Shown piece after piece: positions 34,515-42,766 of a stretch of 64,000 nucleotides of DNA. The notes beneath the pieces were generated by a model. It made no database searches, had not been told where the DNA came from, and saw nothing but the letters and a program-made list of their open reading frames with translations. How positions within the stretch are numbered: position 1 is the first letter of the stretch; each line of letters begins with the position of its first letter. Source of the DNA: Limnohabitans sp. 2KL-51 (GTDB taxonomy: Bacteria; Pseudomonadota; Gammaproteobacteria; Burkholderiales; Burkholderiaceae_C); the NCBI RefSeq assembly GCF_003063645.1, contig NZ_NESJ01000020.1:1-64000 (forward strand). The letters are read 5' to 3'. Made by a program: the position numbers and the translations under genes.

Positions 34515-35393
34515 ATGACCACCTCTTCAAATTTAGACGACGAACAAGTGGCCCACCTGCGCAGTTGGGAAGGCCGCAGCGAAACGCTGACCGACGAGAT
34601 CGTGGCCGCCCCGTTGCGTGGCCAAAGTGCTTTGCTCGACCGTGATGATGCCCGCCAAGCCGCAGGCAGCGAAGTGCCGCCGCTGTGGCACTGGCTGTAC
34701 TTTTTGCCGCAGGCGCGGCAAAGCCAGATCGGGCCGGACGGCCACCCTGCGCGCGGGGGCTTTTTGCCGCCGGTGCCGCTGCCCCGTCGCATGTGGGCTG
34801 GTGGCCGCCTGCAGTGGCAAAGCAACCCGCTAAGCGTGGGTGACGCCGCGCAAAAGCATTCGCGCATCGCTTCGGTCAAACACAAGGCAGGCCGCACGGG
34901 CGACCTGCTGTTTGTCGAAGTCGAGCATGCTTTCAGCAACGCGCAGGGCCTGTGCCTGACCGAAACGCACGACATCGTTTACCGCGCTGCGGCTGTGCCG
35001 GGTGCCCCCGAAGTGCCGCCCACCGCGGCCGAGACCGGCGCGCCCTGGCAGCGCGAGTTTGTGCCCGATCCGGTGTCGCTGTTTCGCTATTCGGCGCTCA
35101 CCTTCAACGGTCACCGCATTCATTACGACCGCAGCTACGTCACGCAAGAAGAAGGCTACCCCGGCCTCATCGTGCACGGTCCTTTGATCGCCACCTTGCT
35201 GGTGGACCTGGTGCGCAGGCAAGTGCCCGGTGCGCGCCTGGCCTCGTTCCAGTTCCGCGCGGTGCGCCCCACGTTTGACCTGCACCCTTTCCGCCTGAAC
35301 GGCCGTCCGTCTGCTGACGGCAAAACCATTGACCTTTGGGCCAGCGACCACGAAGGTTGGCTCACCATTCAAGCGCAAGCCACGCTGGCCTGA
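34515..35393 (+). CDS. Itaconyl-CoA / mesaconyl-C4-CoA hydratase-like MaoC protein
   Basis: Double-hotdog hydratase of 292 residues in the HTD2/mesaconyl-C4-CoA hydratase family. The N-terminal half contains WHWLYFLPQARQSQIGPDGHP and GGFLPPVPLPRRMWAGG. The C-terminal half carries the catalytic-loop equivalent FRYSALTFNGHRIHYDRSYV (with an Asn/His pair) followed by GYPGLIVHGPLIATLL. The neighbours, an acyl-CoA dehydrogenase, class III CoA-transferase, MmgE/PrpD and CitE-like lyase, match the itaconate degradation locus of Pseudomonas aeruginosa (PA0878-PA0883). I therefore infer itaconyl-CoA hydratase making citramalyl-CoA. Confidence 0.78.
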   Translation: MTTSSNLDDEQVAHLRSWEGRSETLTDEIVAAPLRGQSALLDRDDARQAAGSEVPPLWHWLYFLPQARQSQIGPDGHPARGGFLPPVPLPRRMWAGGRLQWQSNPLSVGDAAQKHSRIASVKHKAGRTGDLLFVEVEHAFSNAQGLCLTETHDIVYRAAAVPGAPEVPPTAAETGAPWQREFVPDPVSLFRYSALTFNGHRIHYDRSYVTQEEGYPGLIVHGPLIATLLVDLVRRQVPGARLASFQFRAVRPTFDLHPFRLNGRPSADGKTIDLWASDHEGWLTIQAQATLA

Positions 35394-35430
35394 CATTTTT
35401 GGCCTGAATTTTTTTACCGACACCACCACC

Positions 35431-36591
35431 ATGCAAACCACACCCGACCAGTACCAAGACATTCGCGACGCGGTGCGCGCCCTGTGCGCCCAGTTCCCTG
35501 ACGAGTACCACCGCAAGGTCGACGAAAAACGCGGCTACCCCGAAGAGTTTGTCGACGCACTGACCAAAGCCGGTTGGATGGCCGCGTTGATTCCGCAGGA
35601 GTACGGCGGCTCGGGCCTGTCCATGGCCGAGGCTTCGGTCATCATGGAAGAGATCAACCGATCGGGCGGCAACTCGGGCGCGTGCCACGGCCAGATGTAC
35701 GTCATGAATTCCATCGTGCGCAGCGGTTCTGACGCGCAGAAAAACACGCTCTTGCCCAAGATCGCCACCGGCGAGTTGCGCATCCAGTCAATGGGCGTGA
35801 CCGAACCCACCACCGGCAGCGACACCACCAAGCTCAAAACCACCGCCGTGCGCAAAGACGGCCGTTGGGTCATCAACGGCCAAAAGGTCTGGATCTCGCG
35901 CATCCAGCACAGCGACCTGATGATCTTGCTGGCCCGCACCACGCCTGCCGACCAGGTGACCAAGCGCTCCGAAGGTTTGTCCTGCTTCTTGATCGATCTC
36001 AAGCAAGCGATCGGCAACGGCCTGACCGTGCGGCCGATTTTGAACATGGTCAACCACGAAACCAACGAGCTGTTTTTTGACAACCTCGAAATCCCCGAAG
36101 ACGCACTCTTGGGCGAAGAGGGCAAAGGCTTCAAGACTTTGCTCGACGGCCTGAACGCCGAACGCGTGCTGATCGCCGCCGAGTGCATTGGCGACGGCTA
36201 CTGGTTCATCGACCGCGCCACCAAATACGCCAAAGACCGCGTGGTGTTCGGTCGCCCGATTGGCCAAAACCAGGGCGTGCAGTTCCCGATCGCTGACGCC
36301 TTCATCGAGCTGGAAGCCGCCAACCTCATGCGTTGGAAAGCCTGCGAAAAAATCGACGCCATGCAAAACGCCGGGGCCGAAGCCAACATGGCCAAGTACC
36401 TCGCGGCCAAGGCCAGCTGGGAAGCGGCCAACGTCTGCCTGCAAACGCACGGCGGCTTTGGCTTTGCGTGTGAATACGACATCGAGCGCAAGTTCCGCGA
36501 GACGCGCTTGTACCAAGTCGCCCCGGTCTCGACCAACATGATCTTCAGCTACGTGGCCGAGCACATCCTCGGGCTGCCCCGTTCGTTTTAA
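35431..36591 (+). CDS. Acyl-CoA dehydrogenase of the itaconate-type cluster
   Basis: Flavoprotein of 386 residues. It has the SMGVTEPTTGSDTTKLKTTA signature (about 120-139) and Glu244 in LNAERV, the alternative catalytic site; the C-terminal site reads YQVAPVST without Glu. I took the ATG at 35431, though no Shine-Dalgarno is visible there. A dehydrogenase occupies the equivalent position beside ich in P. aeruginosa, but its substrate is not evident from sequence; a methylsuccinyl-type or 2-methyl-branched dicarboxylyl-CoA is plausible. The gene is followed by 355 bases with repeats. Confidence 0.82.
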   Translation: MQTTPDQYQDIRDAVRALCAQFPDEYHRKVDEKRGYPEEFVDALTKAGWMAALIPQEYGGSGLSMAEASVIMEEINRSGGNSGACHGQMYVMNSIVRSGSDAQKNTLLPKIATGELRIQSMGVTEPTTGSDTTKLKTTAVRKDGRWVINGQKVWISRIQHSDLMILLARTTPADQVTKRSEGLSCFLIDLKQAIGNGLTVRPILNMVNHETNELFFDNLEIPEDALLGEEGKGFKTLLDGLNAERVLIAAECIGDGYWFIDRATKYAKDRVVFGRPIGQNQGVQFPIADAFIELEAANLMRWKACEKIDAMQNAGAEANMAKYLAAKASWEAANVCLQTHGGFGFACEYDIERKFRETRLYQVAPVSTNMIFSYVAEHILGLPRSF

Positions 36592-36632
36592 GTACGAGTG
36601 CTCAGCCGCTGCCGATGAACAACACTGAATTT

Positions 36633-36707
36633 GTAGGAGCCCACCCCGTGGGCGATAAGACGTGGCACACGCCTTGCAAACCATCGCCCACAGGGGTGGG
36701 CTCCTAC
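36633..36707. repeat. REP-like inverted pair, copy 4
   Basis: GTAGGAGCCCACC..GTGGGCGAT and the inverted half ATCGCCCAC..GGTGGGCTCCTAC with a 25-base spacer containing GTGGCACACGCC, the same spacer core as in copy 1. First of the two pairs in the 171-bp tandem. Confidence 0.85.
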
Positions 36708-36803
36708 GGGGAGACACTCAGCGGCATTCAAGCAACGCAATTGACCAGATTCAAAAATATTTAGGCTGTGAAGATGAACCACAAGATGCGAAGCCCTGTA
36801 TTT

Positions 36804-36878
36804 GTAGGAGCCCACCCCGTGGGCGATAGGGCGTGGCACATGCTTTTCAAACCATCGCCCACAGGGGTGGGCTCCTAC
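36804..36878. repeat. REP-like inverted pair, copy 5
   Basis: Same arms as copy 4 and a spacer that differs at a few positions (GTGGCACATGCTTTTC). Second pair of the 171-bp tandem, 69 bases before the ict start. Confidence 0.85.
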
Positions 36879-36946
36879 GGGGGCAAACGCAGCGGCATGC
36901 AAGCAACGCAATTGACCACATTCAAAAATATTGGGGCTGGATCGAT

Positions 36947-38128
36947 ATGACAAGACCTCTGGACGGCGTCACCGTCGTCTCACTCGAACACGCGATTGCC
37001 GCGCCGTTTTGCACGCGGCAACTGGCCGACTTGGGTGCACGCGTCATCAAGGTCGAGCGGCCCGGTTCGGGCGACTTTGCGCGGGCCTACGACACGCGGG
37101 TGCGCGGTCAGGCCTCGCACTTTGTGTGGACCAACCGCTCCAAAGAAAGCCTGACGCTCGACCTCAAAAACCCCGAGGCCATGGCCGTGCTGCGCGAGCT
37201 GCTCAAAGACGCTGATGTGCTGGTGCAAAACCTCGCACCCGGCGCGGCCGCGCGCATGGGCCTGTCGTTTGAAGCCCTCAGCGCCACCCACCCCCAGCTG
37301 ATCGTTTGCGACATTTCTGGCTACGGCGAAGACGGCCCCTACCGCGACAAGAAGGCCTATGACCTCTTGATCCAGAGCGAAGCCGGGCTGCTGTCGATCA
37401 CCGGCACGCCCGACGCACCGTCCAAGGCGGGCAACTCGATGGCCGACATCGCAGCCGGCATGTACGCCTACACCAACATCCTGTCGGCCCTGCTGTTGCG
37501 CGGCAAGACCGGCCAGGGCAGCCACATCGACGTGTCCATGCTCGAAGCCTTGGGCGAGTGGATGGGTTACCCGCTGTACTACACCTATGACGGTGCAGCG
37601 CCGCCACCGCGCACGGCAGCGTCTCACGCCAGCATTTACCCCTATGGCCCGTTTGCAGCGGGCGACGGCGGCACCGTGATGCTGGGTCTGCAAAACGAGC
37701 GCGAGTGGAAAGTGTTTTGCGAAGTGGTGCTGGGCGATGCAGCCTTGGCCACCGATGCGCGCTTTAGCACCAACGCCCTGCGCAACGTCAACCGTGCCGA
37801 TCTGCAGCAACTGATTTTGGGCGTGTTTGCGGCCATGAACACGGCCGAGGTCGAAGCGCGCTTGGACCAAGCGCAAATCGCCAACGCCCGGATGAACGAC
37901 ATGGCCGGCCTCTGGGCGCACCCGCAGCTCAAGGCGCGCCAACGCTGGCAACAGGTGGGCTCACCCGCGGGCGACATCCCCGCCCTGCTGCCGCCCGGGC
38001 GCAACAACCGTTACGACTACCGCATGGACCCCGTGCCCGCCGTGGGCGAGCACACCGAGGCTATTCTGCGCGAGCTGGGCCTGGACGACGCGGCCGTGCA
38101 GGCCCTGCGCCAAGCCCAGTCCATTTGA
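36947..38128 (+). CDS. Class III CoA-transferase, probable itaconate CoA-transferase
   Basis: CaiB/BaiF-family transferase of 393 residues, expected to move CoA from succinyl-CoA to itaconate. It opens with TVVSLEHAIAAPFCTRQLADLGARVIKVE. The nucleophile Asp167 lies in NSMADIAAGMY, the formyl-CoA-transferase context, and DVSMLEALGEWMGYPLYY follows. Unlike the racemase-like protein at 14878 it has no GHDxNY motif. The longer frame upstream runs through repeat DNA and was not used. The gene order with hydratase, PrpD and lyase supports Ict. Confidence 0.8.
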   Translation: MTRPLDGVTVVSLEHAIAAPFCTRQLADLGARVIKVERPGSGDFARAYDTRVRGQASHFVWTNRSKESLTLDLKNPEAMAVLRELLKDADVLVQNLAPGAAARMGLSFEALSATHPQLIVCDISGYGEDGPYRDKKAYDLLIQSEAGLLSITGTPDAPSKAGNSMADIAAGMYAYTNILSALLLRGKTGQGSHIDVSMLEALGEWMGYPLYYTYDGAAPPPRTAASHASIYPYGPFAAGDGGTVMLGLQNEREWKVFCEVVLGDAALATDARFSTNALRNVNRADLQQLILGVFAAMNTAEVEARLDQAQIANARMNDMAGLWAHPQLKARQRWQQVGSPAGDIPALLPPGRNNRYDYRMDPVPAVGEHTEAILRELGLDDAAVQALRQAQSI

Positions 38129-38151
38129 CCCCCCCATCTCCAGGAGAACGC

Positions 38152-39522
38152 ATGACTTCTTACTCTGCCCAACTCGCCACCTTTGCAGCGCAACTGCATT
38201 TTGAAGACATTCCCGAGCCGGTGGTTCGCAAGACCGAAGACCTGTTGGTCGACTGGTTCGGCGCCACGGTGGGCGGACATGGTTCGCGCCCTGTGGAGAA
38301 CATCAACCGCTTTGCGCGAGCGATGGGATCGGCCCAGGCTTCGGCTCAGGGAGCTGCCGAGGTGATCGTGGACGGCACCAGCAACTCGCCCTACCTAGCC
38401 GCCATGGTCAACGCCGCGGCTTCGCATGTAGCCGAGCAAGACGATGTGCACAACGGCTCGGTGTTCCATCCGGCCACGGTGGTGTTTTCGCCTGCGGTGG
38501 CGGTGGCGCAGTCCTTGGGTGCCAGCGGCCAACAGTTGCTGGCCGCTTCGGTGGTGGGTTACGAAGTGGGTATCCGTGTGGGCGAATTTCTGGGGCGATC
38601 GCACTACCGTGTGTTTCACACCACCGGCACGGCCGGCACGCTGGCCGCTGCTGCTGCTGTGGGGCATTTGTTGGGGCTCAACGCCCGTCAGATGCAGCAC
38701 GCTTTGGGTTCGGCCGGCACGCAGTCTGCCGGTTTGTGGGAGTTTTTGCGCACAGCCGCCGACAGCAAGATCCTGCACACCGCACATGCGGCCGGCGCAG
38801 GCCTGATGTCGGCTTACCTGGCGCAGGATGGTTTTACCGGTGCCGCCGACATCTTTGAAGGCCCACAAGGCATGGCCGCTGGCATGTCCAGCGATGCCGA
38901 CCCAGCCCGCTTGATCGACGGTCTGGGCACCCGTTGGGCCACGGCGGAAACCTCTTTCAAGTACCACGCCAGCTGCCGCCACACCCACCCCGCGGCCGAT
39001 GCTTTGCTGCGCGTCATGCAAACCCACGGGCTCAAGTCGTCGGACTTGGCCAAAGTCGTCACGCACGTGCACCAGGGGGCCATCGATGTGCTGGGCCCGG
39101 TGGTGAATCCCACCACGGTGCACCAGAGCAAATTCTCGATGGGCACGGTACTGGCCATGGCGGCGCAGTTTGGCCACGCCGGCCTGAACGAATTCGAGCA
39201 AGCCTTCCAGACCGGGGCCACCCAGGCTTTGCGCGACAAAGTGGAGATGGTGCTGGACCCGGAAGTGGATGGCGCTTACCCCAAGCGCTGGATCGGCAAG
39301 GTCAGCGTGACCACCACCGACGGCCGCGTGCTGCACGGCCGTGTGGACGAGCCCAAGGGCGACCCGGGCAACACCCTCTCGCGCCAAGAGATCACCGACA
39401 AGGCTTTGCGCCTGGCCGCCTTCAGCGGAGGGGCCACACCCGAGGCCATGCGCAAAGCCTTGGACGCGCTTTGGCAAGTCGCAGCCTGGCCCAAGGTTGG
39501 CGTGCTCTTGGCCCCTGTTTGA
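38152..39522 (+). CDS. MmgE/PrpD-family protein
   Basis: A 456-residue member of the MmgE/PrpD family, which includes 2-methylcitrate dehydratase and cis-aconitate decarboxylase. Visible family features are LVDWFGATVGGHGSRP, NAAASHVAEQDDVHNGSVFHPATVVF (the active-site loop with Asp-Asp-His), GTAGTLAAAAAVGHLLGLN and KYHASCRHTHPAADALL. AGGAGA precedes the ATG. A PrpD homologue also lies in the P. aeruginosa itaconate locus. Since cis-aconitate decarboxylase produces itaconate, a dehydratase or isomerase on a related C5/C6 tricarboxylate-like compound is possible. Confidence 0.85.
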   Translation: MTSYSAQLATFAAQLHFEDIPEPVVRKTEDLLVDWFGATVGGHGSRPVENINRFARAMGSAQASAQGAAEVIVDGTSNSPYLAAMVNAAASHVAEQDDVHNGSVFHPATVVFSPAVAVAQSLGASGQQLLAASVVGYEVGIRVGEFLGRSHYRVFHTTGTAGTLAAAAAVGHLLGLNARQMQHALGSAGTQSAGLWEFLRTAADSKILHTAHAAGAGLMSAYLAQDGFTGAADIFEGPQGMAAGMSSDADPARLIDGLGTRWATAETSFKYHASCRHTHPAADALLRVMQTHGLKSSDLAKVVTHVHQGAIDVLGPVVNPTTVHQSKFSMGTVLAMAAQFGHAGLNEFEQAFQTGATQALRDKVEMVLDPEVDGAYPKRWIGKVSVTTTDGRVLHGRVDEPKGDPGNTLSRQEITDKALRLAAFSGGATPEAMRKALDALWQVAAWPKVGVLLAPV

Positions 39523-39523
39523 C

Positions 39524-40360
39524 ATGACCATGTTGCCGCTCGCGCAAGCGCGCAGTTTCTTGTTTGTGCCGGGCAACCGCCCCGAGCGCTTTGCCAAGGC
39601 CCTGGCCAGTGGTTCTGATGCGGTGATCATCGACCTGGAAGATGCCGTGCCGCTGGATGCCAAAGACGAAGCACGCGCTGCGTTGGCAGCGGCCTGGCCG
39701 GGTTTTGACGAAGCCCAACGCGCCCGCCTCTTGGTGCGCGTCAATCCCGCAGCCACACCTTGGCACGAGGCCGACCTGGCGATGCTGCGCCACTTGCCCG
39801 GCTTGGGTGCGGTCATGCTGCCCAAGGCTGAAACCGCGCAGCAGATTGAGCGCGCCTTTCTGGTCTGCGGCGTGCCGGTGCTGCCCTTGATCGAAAGCGC
39901 TGAAGGCGTGGGGCAGATGGACGCCTTGTCCCGCGCAGAGGTTGTGCTGCGTTTGGGTTTGGGGCACATCGACCTGCAGGCCGATCTCGGCATGTGCTGC
40001 GGACCCGACGAAGCAGAACTTGCCCCCATTCGGTTGGCGATGGTGGTGGCCTCTCGCCGCGCCGGTTTGCCCGCCCCGGTGGATGGCGTGACCACCGCCA
40101 CAACCGATGCGCAGGTGTTGGCGCAAGACGCGCAGCGCAGCCGCCGCTTTGGCTTCGGTGCCAAGTTGTGCATCCATCCAGCACAAGTCGTGGGCGTGCA
40201 CCAGGCCTTGGCCCCGACCGAGGCCGAATGTGTCTGGGCCGAGCGCGTGCTGGCTGCGCAGGCACAGGCACGAGGCGGTGCCTTCAGTGTGGACGGCAAG
40301 ATGGTCGACCCGCCCGTGCTCTTGCTGGCGCGCCAAATTCTCCAGGCGCCTCGCGCTTGA
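39524..40360 (+). CDS. CitE-like lyase, probable citramalyl-CoA lyase
   Basis: HpcH/HpaI-aldolase-fold enzyme of 278 residues. It starts LAQARSFLFVPGNRPERFAKAL, then VIIDLEDAVPLDAKDEAR (metal-binding and acidic residues), LLVRVNPAAT with the substrate Arg, PLIESAEGV with the catalytic Glu, GLGHIDLQADLG and FGAKLCIHPAQV. This CitE-like pattern belongs to malyl/citramalyl-CoA lyases. In the pathway it would cleave (S)-citramalyl-CoA to acetyl-CoA and pyruvate. The start codon comes one base after the PrpD-family stop codon, so the two are coupled. Confidence 0.82.
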   Translation: MTMLPLAQARSFLFVPGNRPERFAKALASGSDAVIIDLEDAVPLDAKDEARAALAAAWPGFDEAQRARLLVRVNPAATPWHEADLAMLRHLPGLGAVMLPKAETAQQIERAFLVCGVPVLPLIESAEGVGQMDALSRAEVVLRLGLGHIDLQADLGMCCGPDEAELAPIRLAMVVASRRAGLPAPVDGVTTATTDAQVLAQDAQRSRRFGFGAKLCIHPAQVVGVHQALAPTEAECVWAERVLAAQAQARGGAFSVDGKMVDPPVLLLARQILQAPRA

Positions 40361-40398
40361 AAAGTCGGGTGTTCTGAATTCTGGCAGGCGCCCAATCG

Positions 40399-40446
40399 GT
40401 GGGCCTTGTCGTGGGCCTTGTGGTGGTGTATGTCGTGGTGTATGTG
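40399..40446. repeat. Four 12-bp tandem units upstream of the D,D-carboxypeptidase
   Basis: Four contiguous units of 12 bases: GTGGGCCTTGTC, GTGGGCCTTGTG, GTGGTGTATGTC and GTGGTGTATGTG. Units 1-2 and 3-4 are near-identical pairs, and every unit shares GTGG and TGT positions, so the array looks like an ancestral dimer that diverged and doubled. It ends 41 bases before the carboxypeptidase start codon, in the presumed promoter or leader. Confidence 0.85.
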
Positions 40447-40487
40447 CAGTCTGATCGGCGACAATCGGCGCTCAGCACATCAAAGCC

Positions 40488-41768
40488 ATGCACATCAAAA
40501 CTTTCTCTCTCCTTTCCTTATTCTTCGCCATCGCCGCAGGCACCCTGGGGCCCACGTCGGCTTCTTTTGCAGCCAAACACCCTGAGAGCAAGATCGCTGC
40601 GGCCAAAAAGGCCGTAACTAGCAAAAAAGCAGCACCTGGCAAAAAGGCTGCGGCCGCCACCAACGCCTTGCCACCACTGGCGGCGCAAGTTGCTTTGGCC
40701 GACAACGCGCCCGCGCTGCCCGCCAAGGCCTGGCTGCTGATGGACTTCGACTCTGGCCAGGTGCTGGCCTCGGCCAATCAAGACGAAGCCCTGCCGCCCG
40801 CGTCGCTCACCAAAATGATGACCAGCTACATCGTCGAGCAGGCGTTGCGCTCGGGCAAACTCAAGCCCACCGATCTGGTCAGCGTCAGTGAAAACGCATG
40901 GTGCCGAGGCACCAGCGCCGAGTCGTGCATGTATTTGCCGCTGAACAGCCAAGCCACCGTCATCGACATCCTGCGCGGCATCATCGTGCAGTCGGGCAAC
41001 GACGCATCCAAAGCGATTGCCGAGCACATGGCGGGCTCTGAAGCAGGCTTTGCCAAACTGATGAACGCCGAGGCCCAGCGCCTGGGCATGACGAAAACGA
41101 CCTTCGTCAACCCCACAGGCCTGCCCGATCCGGCGCACAAGTCGTCTGCGCGCGATCTGGCCATCTTGGCGCGGGCCATCATCCAAGACGGCGCCGAGTA
41201 CTACCCCCTCTACGCCGAGCGCGAGTTCAAGTACAACGGCATCAAGCAAGGCAACCGCAATGCCCTGCTCTACACCGACCCCACCGTGGACGGCCTGAAA
41301 ACCGGCCACACCGCAGAGGCTGGTTACTGCTTGGTCACTTCCGCCAAGCGCAACGAAATGCGCCTGATCTCGGTCATCCTCAACACCCACAGCGCCCAGG
41401 CGCGCGCGGATCAGACGCGCGAGCTGCTGGCCTGGGGTTACAGCCAGTTTGAAAAAGCCACACCCATCCCGCCGACGGCGGTCGTTGCCACGGCCAAGGT
41501 CGGCTTTGGCAAGGCCGACACAGTCCCTGCCGTTTTGGGCGGACCGTGGATGCTCACCGTGCCGCGTGGCCAGCAAGTGCAGACCACGGTCGAGTTCAAG
41601 CCGGGTCTTGAGGCCCCCATCGCCAAGGGCACCGTGATCGGCAAAGTGGTGGCAACCTCGAAGGGCAAGCCGGTGGGCGAAACCCCGCTGGTGGCGCAAA
41701 CCGAAGTGGAACGCTCTGGCTTGTTGTTGCGCGCATGGCAGCACGTGACCCATTTGTTCGGCCATTGA
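40488..41768 (+). CDS. Serine-type D-Ala-D-Ala carboxypeptidase (PBP5/6 family)
   Basis: Peptidoglycan-trimming enzyme that removes the terminal D-Ala of pentapeptides in the periplasm. A signal peptide runs to about SASFA (residue 28). An unusual Lys/Ala-rich stretch (30-60) follows before the peptidase domain. Catalytic motifs: Ser106-Leu-Thr-Lys109 (SxxK), Ser169-Gly-Asn171 (SxN) and Lys271-Thr-Gly (KTG). The C-terminal PBP5-associated beta domain (about 335-400) and a final amphipathic segment WQHVTHLFGH, probably a membrane anchor, complete the normal layout. 426 residues is slightly long because of the Lys/Ala insert. Confidence 0.92.
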   Translation: MHIKTFSLLSLFFAIAAGTLGPTSASFAAKHPESKIAAAKKAVTSKKAAPGKKAAAATNALPPLAAQVALADNAPALPAKAWLLMDFDSGQVLASANQDEALPPASLTKMMTSYIVEQALRSGKLKPTDLVSVSENAWCRGTSAESCMYLPLNSQATVIDILRGIIVQSGNDASKAIAEHMAGSEAGFAKLMNAEAQRLGMTKTTFVNPTGLPDPAHKSSARDLAILARAIIQDGAEYYPLYAEREFKYNGIKQGNRNALLYTDPTVDGLKTGHTAEAGYCLVTSAKRNEMRLISVILNTHSAQARADQTRELLAWGYSQFEKATPIPPTAVVATAKVGFGKADTVPAVLGGPWMLTVPRGQQVQTTVEFKPGLEAPIAKGTVIGKVVATSKGKPVGETPLVAQTEVERSGLLLRAWQHVTHLFGH

Positions 41769-41796
41769 GCCTTGTTCATTCAGCCAGCGACTGCCC

Positions 41797-42705
41797 ATGT
41801 CCGTGCACTTTGATCTGGTTGACCTGCGCCTGATGGTGCGGGTGGCCGAAGCCAACAGCCTCACCAAAGGGGCCGAGGCGTCGCACATCTCGCTGCCTGC
41901 GGCCAGCACGCGCATCAAGAACCTCGAAGAAAGCATCGGCGCCAAGCTGCTCAACCGCCACAGCCAGGGCGTCACGCTCACGCCGCCGGGCCAGGCCTTT
42001 GTGCACCGGGCGCGGCTGGTATTGGGCCAGATCGAACACCTGCGCGGTGACCTGCAGGAATACGCCAGCGGCATCAAAGGCCACCTGCGCGTCTACGCCA
42101 ACACCACGGCCTTGGGCGAATTTTTACCCGAGGTGCTCAAGCGCTACCTGGCCACGCACCCGGATGTGAACATCGACCTGCAAGAAAAGTTGTCCAATGA
42201 AATCGTGCGCGCCGTGATCGACGGCAAGACCGACATCGGCATCGTGGCCGGGTCGGTGCGCACCGAAAGCCTGCAGACCTTGCCCTACCGTTCGGACAGC
42301 CTGGTGCTGGTGGTGCCGCACCTGCACCCCGTGGCCGAGTTGCCCAGTATGCCGCTGATTGACGCGCTGGAGTTTGACCATGTGGGCCTGCACGAAGCGA
42401 GCGCCTTGCACGCCTTCTTGAACCGCGAATGCGAACAGCTGAACAAACCGCTCAAGGTGCGCATCCAGGTCAGCAGCTTCGAGTCGGCCTGCCGCATGAT
42501 CGAAGCCGGTGTGGGCGTGGGCGTGCTGCCCGAATCGGCCGCACGCCGCCACGCCCGCAGCATGGCCATCCGCCTGGTGCCGCTGTCCGACGCGTGGGCC
42601 TTTCGGTCCATGCAGATTTGTGTGCGCAACTTTGACCTGCTGCCCAACTTTGCGCGGGACTTGATTGATTTGCTGGCAGAGGATGCGCGGCAGGCGATGG
42701 CTTGA
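41797..42705 (+). CDS. LysR-family transcriptional regulator
   Basis: Regulator of 302 residues with an N-terminal winged helix (about 5-65: DLRLMVRVAEANSLTKGAEASHISLPAASTRIKNLEESIGAKLL) and a two-lobed effector-binding domain (about 92-295). It lies 28 bp downstream of the carboxypeptidase on the same strand and is not divergent from any obvious target. A link to the itaconate cluster 1.4 kb upstream is possible, since that pathway is LysR-controlled in other bacteria, but the sequence does not prove it. Confidence 0.88.
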   Translation: MSVHFDLVDLRLMVRVAEANSLTKGAEASHISLPAASTRIKNLEESIGAKLLNRHSQGVTLTPPGQAFVHRARLVLGQIEHLRGDLQEYASGIKGHLRVYANTTALGEFLPEVLKRYLATHPDVNIDLQEKLSNEIVRAVIDGKTDIGIVAGSVRTESLQTLPYRSDSLVLVVPHLHPVAELPSMPLIDALEFDHVGLHEASALHAFLNRECEQLNKPLKVRIQVSSFESACRMIEAGVGVGVLPESAARRHARSMAIRLVPLSDAWAFRSMQICVRNFDLLPNFARDLIDLLAEDARQAMA

Positions 42706-42766
42706 GGGCGGGCCTGCTTTGAGCAATCGGGCGGTTTCTCGTCAGGCTATAGCAGGGCTCAGCCCT

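Larger units (their letters stand above)
36592..36946. repeat. Two tandem 171-bp units, each with a REP-like pair
   Basis: The 355 bases between the dehydrogenase and CoA-transferase genes hold no gene. They consist of two tandem units about 171 bp apart. Each unit contains an inverted REP pair (36633-36707 and 36804-36878) followed by the same flank, AGCGGCATTCAAGCAACGCA in unit 1 and AGCGGCATGCAAGCAACGCA in unit 2, then ATTGACCA and TTCAAAAATATT. The second unit ends directly before the ict start codon, so it probably supplies the leader of that transcript. Confidence 0.88.

Noticed and set aside
36592..36946. CRISPR array
   Set aside because: The repeats are inverted REP pairs in a two-unit tandem, without regular direct repeats and unique spacers, and no cas genes exist in the window.
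38395..40464. A 689-codon open frame on the minus strand opposite the PrpD and lyase genes
   Set aside because: It lies opposite two well-recognised genes, has low-complexity Ala/Gly/Arg/Ser composition and no family motif. High GC at third positions produces long open antisense frames of this kind.
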